Source: Ambrosia x helenae (Eukaryota; Streptophyta; Magnoliopsida; Asterales; Asteraceae). From it: a stretch of DNA of 64,000 nt. The position numbers and the translations under genes are program-made. Under the pieces are notes generated by a model. It did not search any database, was not told the origin of the DNA, and saw only the letters and a program-made list of their open reading frames with translations. Positions 24,017 through 34,639 of this stretch are shown piece by piece. The DNA lies in contig JAUTDX010000063.1 in the NCBI GenBank assembly GCA_030844895.1, positions 992,001 to 1,056,000 of the forward strand, read 5' to 3'. How positions within the stretch are numbered: position 1 is the first letter of the stretch; each line of letters begins with the position of its first letter.

Positions 24017-25292
24017 GGAGGGAAGGGGCACAAGCCCCATGTAGCCCCATCTCAACCAATGAAACTGCGCCACATTAAGGATGAGATCGGTACCGTACCC
24101 GTACCTATACCTGTACCGAAAATACCCGTATCAAATTTGAACAAAAGTGAGTACTGAGTACCATACCGAATATATAGGTACGGTACGGGTATTGGTACCG
24201 GTATTTCGGTACGGTACCCGTTTTGGTACCATTTTGTTATTTTTTTCTTTTTTAAGCACTCGTACGGGTATCAAGTAGGTAAACAATTACGGGTATCAAT
24301 ACTATGCGGGTACCAAGTTGAAAAACTTGGTACGGGTACCAATATGGTACATGTACCAAATAGGTACAATTGATACGAATACCATAAATACCATAATACG
24401 AAGTAAAACATATAATCAAATTCAATAGTATATAGAATTTGGTACCCGTACCGATACCGAAAGTACCGAATACCGAAATCAGTAAAAGTGGGTACCGATA
24501 CCTATACCGAGTACTCAAAATCGGTACGGGTACCTGTACAGGTACGGTATGGGTACGTGTATAGGTAGTCGGGAAAAAATGCTCATCCCTATGCCATGTT
24601 ATTTGTACCCTGAAGTAGCCCAAAGTAGCCCCATCACTGGAAATGCCTAAGCCTAAAGTAGCTTAAAACTTTTTTCTTTTTTAATATTATATAATTAAAA
24701 CAAAATAAATTTATTAAATTTAATAAAAAAATTATTTAAATATTTAATAAAAAAATAATATTCAAACGGATAGTTTTCCAACAGCTACTTTTCAAACGGC
24801 TAATTTTGTAAGCCTATAAATACAAGACAAAATACTCAGAGTTAGTCACAATTTGATCTCATAACCCAATCTACACACACACTATAGAGGATTGGGATAA
24901 ATACTCTCCGTAGGTGTGTTTAAGTAATTAGGTTTAATAAATGTTCAAATTTAGGATTATGTAATGTTTTATTTTAAGTTTATGTAATGTGTTATTTTAT
25001 AATTTTTAAGATTATGTAATGTTTTATTTTAAGTTTTTGCAATGTGTTATTCCGGATTAGGTTAAATTATGTTATTTCATAATTTTTATTTTTTTGGTTA
25101 TTATATAATGTTTAAAATAAGTTACAAAGTTTTTTTTTTTATTAAAAGCTTTATAATAGTCAAGTGATGAAGCCCCATGTTCCAGAGATAGCCTCATTTT
25201 CAAGCCCCAAGTTGAAGCCGCATGGGGCGGGCCGGTGTAGCCACGGGGCTACCGAAACTGAATTGCCCTAGCCGCTTGTGCCCCGCCCTCCC
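24017..25292. mobile_element. PIF/Harbinger-type non-autonomous element
   Basis: Ends are GGAGGGAAGGGGCACAAG and its inverted match CTTGTGCCCCGCCCTCCC, flanked by TTA on both sides (24014-24016, 25293-25295). That is the 3-bp duplication used by PIF/Harbinger. The interior is AT-rich with a TATAAATAC box at about 24816 and no transposase. A hAT-like element (24077-24592) is nested in its left part. Confidence 0.7.
24077..24592. mobile_element. hAT-like element made of TACCC/GGGTA repeats
   Basis: Ends AAGGATGAGATC and ATGCTCATCCCTAT are inverted relatives of the TAGGGATGAGC family. The flanks GCCACATT and GCCATGTT agree at 6 of 8 positions. The whole interior is alternating GGTACGGGTACC-like palindromes. 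It has no coding capacity and is inserted in the Harbinger element. Confidence 0.55.
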
Positions 25293-25295
25293 TTA

Positions 25296-26402
25296 AACTT
25301 TCAAAACTCACCTAATTCTTTTTATTATTTGACATATTTAGTTTTTTTTATTTGTAAGGACAAAAAGTTGCAACAAACGTAAAACCTAAATTGGGGAGTA
25401 TAGAGTGCTGTAAGAATCGCAAGGCGCTAGTCAGCCGGCGGAGTACCAACTAACGATTAATCAGGATTAATTGGATTGAGATTTTATATGTAATTTTTAG
25501 TTTTATATGTATTTACACACATGTTATATGCAGTTTTATAAGTAGACATGTTTTAATACCCTTTTCAACCAATATTTTGAAGTATATAAGATTAATTTGC
25601 CGGAATTTACAAGTTTTGGCTGGAATCTGAATGAAATTGACTGGTTTTGGCTAAAATTTGGCCTGAATCACAAGATTGCCCCTACTTTTTGGCCAATTTT
25701 GACCGGATTTGACCACTATTGACTGTCTACTCATGAACTGACTTATTAGCTGCAAATTACTCGGTGAACAACCTACTAACAATTAATCAACGACTAATTG
25801 GAGCCTAGGTGAGATTTTTACAACCATGGAGGCGTATATGGCCATTGATCAAAGGTAAATTGCGAAGAGATGTGTGTCTCACACTCACATACTTTCTCAC
25901 TCATAATAACTTATATGAATACTAGAAATCACCTCCATTTATAGCCGGGTGGTTCAAGCTTGGCGTGTGCTTGGCGGATTGCGGCTGAGGGTGGCTGATT
26001 GCAAGCATCCGCATGAAGCATGGTTACTGCGTGTAGATGTGTGTGACGTGCGTTCGGATGCTTGTAGCTTGTGTCTTGCTTGTGGAGGCTTGTGACTGTC
26101 CGTCGATGGCGTGAGGAAGGCTAATGGCTGAGCGGGTGATGCGGGTGTTATGCACGGTGTGGCGTGTGTCTTGCTCATTGATGGCTTGTGGTCAGTCACC
26201 GATGGCGTGAGAACGGTCGACTGCCGGGAGTCTCTGCGTGTTTTTGGCGTGTGGTATTATGGTCAAAATTCATTTTTGGCTTTCCATACACTAGTAGTTA
26301 TATATTTTCTTATGCATATCTTGTTATTATTCTGTTTTACTTAATTTCTTTATTGGAGTCTTAATAATTAAGATTTCTAACTTACTAAACAAATATTATT
26401 TA
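25296..26402. other. Intergenic, no gene recognised
   Basis: Open frames are short and without domains. The GC content is a little higher at 25950-26250, with repeated TGGCGTG/CGATGGCGTG words, but no family is recognised. Confidence 0.4.
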
Positions 26403-26664
26403 CTAGCTGATTACCCTGGGAGTGTCCCGGGGTTGAAAAATCTAATATTACTTAATAAAAAATGATAAAATAAGTAAACAGTCTCAACCTCTTTTAATGT
26501 TAAAGAAAATTGTTCTAATGTTTATACTATCAAAAAGGGTTCTCATGTTGTGTTCCCATCATATTAAAAAATCTCAACCTCTTTTAATGCTAAGCATATC
26601 GTTATAGCACATGAACATGGGCAATTCATATATGTAATAGTTGGTTCAAAAACATATATATATA

Positions 26665-28026
26665 TATAGGGTGTGGTTCAAATAGGAACCATGAGATGTT
26701 TGAGAACCATAGGAACAAATCTAAGTCATTGATTTTTAATGGCAAGATTGTAAATAAATAGGATTTGAATTTAAATTTTATTACACAAAAGGAGCATTAT
26801 AGTAATTATGTGTTTAGTCTTAAAACATACATTTAATTAGTTTTCTTTTATTTTAATTAAAATCCCATCATTATAGGAAAGACAGTTATTTTTCCTCATT
26901 GATGATCCAAAATTCGTAACACTATTAGAATGTACATTACTGTACATAAAAGAAATACACATGTGTTGATATCTAACGCTGAGACCATTTTAATCTCAAA
27001 ATATATGTGTACTATGGTTTTATAAATGTACACAGATGTACAGTAGGATAGATTAAATGAATACAATGTTTTTACTATATATGTACATTAGTGTATACAT
27101 AAAAGTACATGTACAAAGACGTACAGTAGGATATATGTACATTAGTGTATACATAAAATTACATATACATAGAACGTACAGTAGGATACATTAAAATTTA
27201 AATGCATACAATGTTGTATGCACTAATGTATACTATACTATGGTGTACATTCAACATATAGTGATATCATAATGTAGGGTTGAATACACTGATGTGTACA
27301 AATGTATCAGTGTGATATACAAATATGAAACTCTTATATATATATATATATATATATATCAGTGTATACTATAAAAATTGTCTGATATATTTAACTTGTA
27401 CATGTTATTATAAAAATCGTCAAATATATGATTCTGAATATACACTGATGTATATGTATAATGAATTGTATATACATTTATGTGAATATGTAAAATTTAA
27501 TAAGATGCTGAATATACACTGATGTATACATATATTGTGATATACAAATATGAAACTCTTATATTATAATCTGGCGAGTATGATATTATTATGTACATAT
27601 ATTATACATTGTGGTTCATTAAATGTATTACTTAATTATGAATTTTTTTACAATATACATTAATGTATATATGTGACGGTTACGATATTATAATATACAT
27701 ATATTATATACAAATTGTATACTGTGATGTACATTGATATTATGTTTGAATACACTGATGTGTACAACTAATGGCTATGATATGATCGACGCTTTTTTTT
27801 TGTTATGAATTTGAGATAATTAAGGAAACCAATCTCCAAATGGCAAAAAAAATCACATGGTATCAATTATAACTACCATACATAAATCTTTTAATTAAAT
27901 AAAAATATAATATTTAATTGTCTAATTACATAAATACCCACTTGATTAAGATCAAAAATGGATGGCTAAGATTGGTTCCTAAGTTCCTAACTAGGCTCTT
28001 GGTTCCTATTTGATCTGTTTCCTATA
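26665..28026. mobile_element. TIR element A in a TA tract
   Basis: The ends TATAGGGTGTGGTTCAAATA and, reversed, TATAGGAAACAGATCAAATA then continue GGAACC on both sides. The element is bounded by (TA)n. The interior is rich in TGTATAC/GTACA words and has no transposase. The superfamily is not assigned because the TA-rich flanks hide the duplication length. Confidence 0.65.
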
Positions 28027-28034
28027 TATATATA

Positions 28035-29692
28035 TATAGGGGATGGATATAGGGGAAACCTCATCTTCATAAAAAAACCTTGTAAACTCCATTGTGACCA
28101 TTGATCAAACTTGATCAATGGTCCTTAATTAATTGTTTATAATAATATAAAGCCACTTGCATTTGTGTGGTTGTAATGAGATCAAGGGCAAATGAGTCAT
28201 TAAAGCAAGTGGGCCAATTTAATTTTCTGAATCCTAGGTTTAAAAAAGGTTGATTTGACACTTGTCAAGTCACCTCTCTCCTACTTTATGGCACTTTCTC
28301 CAGCACGAAAAATTAACATACGTTAGTGTTGTGATGCAAAATTCTGACCTCGTATGAGACATCGCTAACATGTGTTACCAGACATATACTAAAAGAACAT
28401 AATAAAAGATCACATAAAATGTGTATTTATTTAATAAATGATAAAAACGATCATTACAATCAATACTAAAAATGTATCAAAAAAGTTTTCATACATACAT
28501 AATTATTTGTGAATGATAAAAAACTATCATAACAACATAAAAAAGATCTAGCTATGCTTCGTTCTTGATACCCATCTTCATCTTTAACACAAAACATCTC
28601 TTCACCTACAAAAAAAGATAACATATGTTAGTTGGGCTCTCCGAAACATATAATGAGACATCACTAACATGTGTAGTGTATTCTAAAAACATATGTTTTA
28701 CTGAAATAACGTATGTCATATGAACCCTAACACATGTTAGTTAGCAATATACTACGTATGTCATATGAACCCTAACACCTGTTAGTTAGGTATATACTAG
28801 CATGTGTTAACATCACTAACATGTGTATAAACAAATACCAAATCTGCAATGCCATGTGTATCGTACTCAATTTGAAGTGCCAAGTGTATAATACTCAAAC
28901 ATGTGTATAAACAACACTAAACGCGATTTTTACAACTATGTTAAATACAACTACTCAAATACGATTAATATGGTTTGAAATCCAACAATACATCAGTAGC
29001 ATATGTTAGCATATTCTAAAACATATGTTTTACTGAAACTAATGTATGTTACTCAATTTGAAGTGCCAAGTGTATAATACTCAAACATGTGTATAAACAA
29101 CACTAAACGCGATTTTCACAATTAGGTTAAATACAACTACTCAAATACGATTAATATGGTTTGAAATCCAACAATACATCAGTAGCATGTGTTAGCATAT
29201 TCTAAAACATATGTTTTACTGAAACTAATGTATATCATACGGACCCTAACACCTGTTAGTTGGGCCGTGTTTATTTAACAGATATTGCTCTGTTTATCTA
29301 ACGGATCTGTGGTCGATGGAGGTGGTGGTGCTGTGTTGTTTTCAGACGATAAATGATGGTGGTCGTGTTTATTGTTTAGGCGATGATGGTGGTGGTAGAC
29401 GGTGGTAGTTAGGGTGGTCAATGGTGGTGTATATGGTGGGAGGTGGTTCATTATCCTAGAGAGAGAGGATTGAGATTTGAATCTGAATTTGAAAAAAAAA
29501 ATAAAGAGAGAGAAGAGGGAAAAACATATATATATGGAGAGAGAAAAGGAGGATAGTGTAAATGTCCAATTTACCCTTCCTATTATAATAGGGTGAAATC
29601 TAGGGTGGGATGATGTGGAAGCATATGGACCAAGCATTGGGTTTATTTGGGTTTTTCATTTAAAGTGGGTTTCTTGCATATACTTCCCCTAT
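28035..29692. mobile_element. TIR element B in a TA tract
   Basis: The ends TATAGGGGATGGATATAGGGG and, reversed, TATAGGGGAAGTATATGC lie in TA tracts directly next to element A and element C. The interior holds a 186-bp tandem duplication (from 28865 and 29051) and many AACATGTGTTAG words. The 120-codon minus-strand frame at 29275-29637 is low-complexity (runs of T/P/H) and is not taken as a gene. Confidence 0.6.
28865..29236. repeat. 186-bp tandem duplication inside element B
   Basis: The sequence beginning ACTCAATTTGAAGTGCCAAG at 28865 recurs at 29051 with few changes over the whole unit, including the ACGCGATTTT and GATTAATATGGTTTG words. Confidence 0.85.
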
Positions 29693-29701
29693 ATATATAT
29701 A

Positions 29702-30196
29702 TATAGGGGAAAGTATAAATTGAAAACCCACTCGAGTTAAGAAAACTATGAAAACCCGTCAAAAAACCATCTAAAAAAGTTTTTTTTTTTTTTTTGAAAA
29801 AAATACACAAGGTAACATACATGTTTTTAAGCGTTTTGGGCCAAAAAAATAAAAAAAGCGCCGAACGAATATTTTTAAAAAAAATAAACAACGCAAACTT
29901 TGTAACAGCGATGTTAACATATGTTAAAAGGCAGAAAACATATGTTAACAGCGCTGTAACATATGTTAAAAAGCAGAAAACATATGTTAACAGCGCTGTT
30001 ACAAAGTTTGCGTTGTTTATTTTTTTTTAAAATATTCGTTCGGCGCTTTTTTTATTTTTTGGCCCAAAACGCTTAAAAACATGTATGTTACCTTGTGTAT
30101 TTTTTTCAAAAAAAAAAAAAAAAATTTTAGATGGTTTTTTGACGGGTTTTCGGAGTTTTCTTAACTCGAGTGGGTTTTCAAAATATCCACCCCCTA
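29702..30196. mobile_element. Near-perfect foldback element C
   Basis: Two arms of about 240 bp are almost exact inverted copies around a centre near 29945. Left-arm words such as AAGCGTTTTGGGCC, GCGCCGAACGAATATTTT and ACAACGCAAACTTTGTAACAGC reappear reversed on the right. The outer ends are TATAGGGG-like in TA tracts. The short frames on each strand (for example 29794-30030) are by-products of the palindrome. A diverged relative is at 53228-53609. Confidence 0.88.
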
Positions 30197-30558
30197 TGTA
30201 TATATATATATATATATATACACACACTATCATAACATGATTAGTGACTTGCCTATATATATGATTAAGAAATTACCTAAATACATTGTGTTTTTTTCTG
30301 CATGAACAAAAACTAAAAAAACATTTTTTTTTCGTTTTTGTATAGCACTAACATTTGAAATTTTAAAATAATTAACATATTTGAAATTTTAAAATAATTA
30401 ACAGTTCACTAACATTTAAAAAATGTGAGAGGAAAATAAGGAAAAGATATTAATTAACATATTTGAAATTTTAAGATAATATAGATATAGATTTTATTTA
30501 AAAATACAAAATAAATAAATTTAAAAGAAAGTTTCACATGATGTCACATGGCATTGAG

Positions 30559-30899
30559 TAGGGATGAGCATTCAAGCCCGAATACCGATCCGTCCCGTCC
30601 CGATCCCGATACCGTACCGAACCGATACCGAACCGAGGGGTTTCGGGATCGGTATCGGTATCCATATTTATGGATTTTCGGTTTCGGTATTATCGGTATC
30701 GGTACGGGATCGGTACGGTATCGGTATTTTAAGGCAAAATACCGATACCATACTGGTACCGTACCGATACCGAACCGATACCTTACCGTACCGTATGTGT
30801 TCGGTATCGGGATCGGTATTGGCTTTTTGGAATTTTCGGTATCGGTATTATCGGGATCGGTATCGGTTCGGTACCGATCCCGTCCCGAGCTCATCCCTA
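30559..30899. mobile_element. hAT-type MITE with CCGATACCG/CGGTATCGG interior
   Basis: An 11-bp perfect terminal inverted repeat TAGGGATGAGC/GCTCATCCCTA and a perfect 8-bp duplication GCATTGAG (30551-30558, 30900-30907) define a 341-bp element. An 8-bp duplication is the hAT hallmark. The interior is almost wholly imperfect palindromes of GGTATCGG/CCGATACC. The open frames that cross it on both strands are artefacts of this repetition. Confidence 0.9.
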
Positions 30900-30907
30900 G
30901 CATTGAG

Positions 30908-31319
30908 GCCTCCATTGAATGTCACCTCATACAAAATCAATTCTTTTATTATAAGCTATAGGTGTATCATATAAATGTAGAAGTTTTTTCTTAAATATTT
31001 CATTAGTCGAAAATAAATTTACATTTCGTTACATTAATTGCGAATGATGTAAACTTACCTATTTTTCAAATTATCGAGTGATTATAGTAGATGACGTGAG
31101 TTATGTGTACATGCCAATGATTGGATGAAACAAACACATGTCAACCAAAAACAGATTTAAATCGGAAATAAACAATGATTGGGGAACAAAAGTGAGAAAT
31201 AATATGCTGTTAGGTAAAGCAACATTAACAACCAATCTTTATAGCCTTTGAATATTGCTACCTATTTTAAAACAACATTTTCAACTGCTCCATGTAATTG
31301 TATGGCATATAATTCATAT
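30908..31319. other. AT-rich spacer, no gene
   Basis: No domain, no clear repeat ends. Confidence 0.5.
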
Positions 31320-31329
31320 TAATCACTTG

Positions 31330-32843
31330 GAGAAAGTATAGGATACAAAGTATCCTTAACATAAGAAGTGTAAGAAGCCACTAAAACTTGCCACATGTCA
31401 ATTTAACCTAACCATGATTAAACTATCAGACACCCTCCCACTTTCACAATTATCACTGCAACTTCCCATCATCACTGTACCTACCCACTTTCAGAAACTC
31501 ATCCTCCTTTGAAACAAACCGATCGAGATCTGACCACACGACCACCACCATCATCATCATTCACTAACACTCCAACATGTCGACGTCATCCCCCGTCACA
31601 GTCACCGCCACTCACAATCAGTCAATAACCCAGTCACCATCTCCTTTCTCCGATCCACACCAACAACCAACCATGACCAATCACGATCTCTTTTTATATT
31701 TATAACTGTTTACAATCTTCAATCAATATTTTATTATTATTAATATTATTATGGATACCAAAATCGGTGCTTCGGATGTTACCACTGTTCCCAGTGATGA
31801 TGATGAACAATTATAGTCTTCAATCAATATTTTATTATTATTAATAATATTATGGATACCAAAAATTGGTGCTTCAGAACGATGATGATGAACAACAGTG
31901 GTCATTATAGGACGGTTCCTGGATTGCGTTTGATTTTAAAGTCTCGAAGGTGCGTTTAATATTAATTATGTGAAGCAGAGACTCCATTTGGTAAAGTTTA
32001 TTTGCAAAGGTGCGTTTACAAAAATACAAGTGCGTTTTACAAAAAATCAAATGCGTTTTACAAAACCAAGTGCATTTTACAAAAACCAAGTGCGTTTTAC
32101 AAAAAACCAAGTGCGTTTTACAAAAATACAAGTGCGTTTTACAAAAAACCAAATGCGTTTTACAAAACCAAGTGCGTTTTACAAAAACCAAGTGGGTTTT
32201 ACAAAAACCAAGTGCGTTTTATATAAAAACCAAGTGCGTTTTTGTAAAAACCAGTTTAAATAGTGTTTTAAAAAACCAAATGCGTTTTATAAAAAAAATC
32301 AAATGCGTTTTATAAAAAACCAAATGCGTTTTATAAAAAAACAATGCGTTTTATGATTTTCTGTTTAACAGTTTCTGATCTTCGCGTCTGAAACTTTTTT
32401 GAAAGCCATTTTTTTCTTTAATTCTTCTTCTATTATCAACATCGTTCGTTTCTGTGAATAATACATGCATTGATGGTGATTTTTGAATATGATTCTACTA
32501 ATTTTATCAATTGAATTTTCATACTCTGTTTTTTTCTATTTCTGCAAATACATTTTGATTTTGTTTGTAATCGAATGTTTTTTATTGTTTAATCATTCTG
32601 AACGTTTAATCGAGTTGAAAACGATGAAAAATCAGGTTCAATCGTTGAAATTTTTTGCATCGATTATGTCTGTTGTTATGATTTCACAGAAATTTAAACG
32701 TGTTTTTCCTAATTTACCCTTGGTTAGATTAACCCAAATATGATTAGGATTGTTAATTACCATCTTGACACCGCCTAAATCTAATGGCTGAGAATGCTTC
32801 TTACACTTTGTAAGTTAAGGAACTTTGTACGTTAGCCTCTCTC
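31330..32843. mobile_element. Mutator-like non-autonomous element, copy 2
   Basis: It is homologous to 20594-21947 at both ends and over the right 450 bp. It is flanked by its own TAATCACTT(G) duplication (31320-31329, 32844-32853). The left-central part differs from copy 1 and contains a separate duplicated block (CTTCAATCAATATTTTATTA at 31717 and 31818). No transposase is present. Confidence 0.75.
32008..32345 (+). repeat. 20-bp minisatellite AAGTGCGTTTTACAAAAACC, copy 2
   Basis: About sixteen units of the same minisatellite as in copy 1. All reading frames across it give repetitive peptides (for example KCVLQKT), which are not real proteins. Confidence 0.88.
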
Positions 32844-32853
32844 TAATCACTTG

Positions 32854-33715
32854 ATCATTAAGTTAGATGATGACTTTACTAACATATATATAAAAATATT
32901 AGGATTATATATATCATTTTAGCTTTACACGACTTTAATTACTATACTGATCAATATATAGTAATACAATTGTAATTTTATCTTGTCTTCTTGTTTGAAA
33001 CCAATATTTTATGTCATCGAGTATTAGATTTAATGGTTCTTATTTCTTAAGACATTGTTGTAAAGACTTTATTACTACTAGCTAAACCAAAAGTTACTTG
33101 GAGAGGATTACAAATATTGTTACAAGCTTGCTATTTGTAGATGAGAAGTTGAACAAGGTTATCAATTAAGATAGTGTTTTGGTTGTGAGTTGACTATGTA
33201 GTGGTTGTTTTGTAGATGAGAAGTTGAACAAGGTTATCAATTAAGAGACATTGGAGAAATGTGCTATGCTCGTTAGGTTGATGGACATTGATGCTGGCTT
33301 AAATGTTAGAATTTGCATGTTTGAAGAACATTGGATGTTTATGATGATGTTGAAATTTCATAAAATGGTTACATTTTTAAGTGTATAAATGGTATAAATG
33401 GATAAAAAAGGAGCAAATTTAAATGTATAAATGGTATAAATGACTAAAGCAAAACGGTAGCAAAAATGTATAAAAAGATAGCAAATCGGTAGTAAAATGA
33501 TGACAAAAAATGGTTGCAAAATAGTGAAAAAAAAGGTAGTAAAAATGGTGAAAAAAAAACAACTTAAAAGATATGAATAATTCGATGATCACTATATTCA
33601 CAAAGTGCCAAATATATACATTGGATACCAACTACTTCCTAATGTACAGGAGTTTGACTAGAGCTAAACTAAGTAACAGACTAATGAATTTAGAGCTTTA
33701 ATACATAATAATACA
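32854..33715. other. AT-rich DNA with GGTAGCAAA-type short repeats
   Basis: Positions 33430-33560 carry many GGTAGTAAAA/AGCAAAT/GGTTGCAAAA words. The same words occur at 34560-34639 and 45150-45290, on either side of Tekay element 2, and look like subterminal repeats of a CACTA element. A duplicated phrase GATGAGAAGTTGAACAAGGTTATCAATTAAG occurs at 33140 and 33213. Confidence 0.45.
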
Positions 33716-34549
33716 CTAGTAGGAACCCTTCCGTTGTGATGGGGTTGCTTGTTGTTTGGGTATATATAATTTTGTATGTATATAATTGATATTTTTAGCT
33801 TTAAGACTTGTACAAGACTAGTTTTATTGGCAAACTACAGATAACCATAGTAGATATATTTATATAGATATAGATTATTATTATTATTGTTATTATTATT
33901 ATTGCTACTACTATAGATTTTTCGACGAAATGGTAGCATAAATTTTAAAGAAAGTATATATAAAGTTGACTTATATTTTTGGATAACATTTGGGTAATTT
34001 TATGGTTTTCACGGATTGATTATAACATCTACATTTAACAATGTTTTTTTTATACCATCTTATATTATGAACTTCTCTAAGGCTATAGGGTGTAGAGGAT
34101 GGTAGTCCTCCGAGGATGGGCCTCCATGTCATTGTGGGTAGGCTGGTCAAGATGGGGATGGAGCAAGGGGGTGGGAGATGGACCTCTTCCCTTAAAAAAA
34201 AAAAAAAAATTGCACTTAGCCAATCAAGGGGGTAGACTGGTCCGTCGCTGGTTTCGTGGGAGGATGGGGATAGGCCTAGGGGGCGGTATGGCCGACCCTG
34301 GATGGGCCTTGCCGGCCCTAGGCCGTCCCCCACACCGTATGGCCTAAGATCTTCTATGCCATGATATTAAACTTTTCAAATGCCTTAATGGTTTTATTAC
34401 CATTACTAATTACTTTTAATAGGTTAAACAAGTTTTTAATTAATGTATTAAATTTGTCTTGACAACTAAAAGAAATTACAATTTTACTCATTTAAATGAA
34501 TATGAAATGACAATCTTACCCATCCAAAACCATTATATAATAGTATAGA
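33716..34549 (-). mobile_element. Small non-autonomous Helitron
   Basis: On the minus strand it starts TCTATACTATTATATAATGG at 34549 after A and ends CTAG at 33716 before T, with a short hairpin-like CCCATCACAACGGAAGGG ten bases inside. It is 834 bp including a nested Tourist MITE. A second 5'-like motif (TCTATATCTATATAAATA) near 33869 leaves some doubt about the true 5' end. Confidence 0.6.
34081..34344. mobile_element. Tourist-like (PIF/Harbinger) MITE
   Basis: A 264-bp element with ends GGCTATAGGGTGTAGAGGATGG and, reversed, GGCCATACGGTGTGGGGGACGG, flanked by TAA on both sides (34078-34080, 34345-34347). It is markedly GC-richer than its surroundings. Open frames crossing it are not genes. 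Confidence 0.75.
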
Positions 34550-34639
34550 TATAGATATATAATATGATCGTTAATAGCAACATGGTGACAAATAGCGGTA
34601 GGCGGTTGCAAAACGGTGACAAAAAAGCTATAACAAAAA

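Larger units (their letters stand above)
26403..30491 (-). mobile_element. Probable Helitron carrying a chain of three TIR elements
   Basis: On the minus strand a 5'-like end TCTATATCTATATTATC starts at 30491 after A. A 3' end with the hairpin-like CCCCGGGACACTCCCAGGG (26413-26437) and CTAG (26403-26406) precedes T. Subtracting the three nested elements leaves a Helitron well under 1 kb. Both ends have the right layout, but pairing across 4 kb is inference. Confidence 0.45.

Noticed and set aside
29275..29637. 120-codon minus frame rich in Pro, His, Thr
   Set aside because: Low-complexity translation of GGTGGT-type repeats at the end of TIR element B.
30544..30974. Three overlapping frames of more than 120 codons on both strands
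   Set aside because: They cross the palindromic interior of a hAT MITE; Arg/Tyr/Gly/Thr repeats reflect GGTATCGG units.
32010..32315. Repeat proteins with KCVLQKT-type units
   Set aside because: They are translations of a 20-bp minisatellite; all three frames are open and equally repetitive.
34099..34347. 82-codon plus frame and its antisense partner
   Set aside because: Coincides exactly with the GC-rich Tourist MITE.
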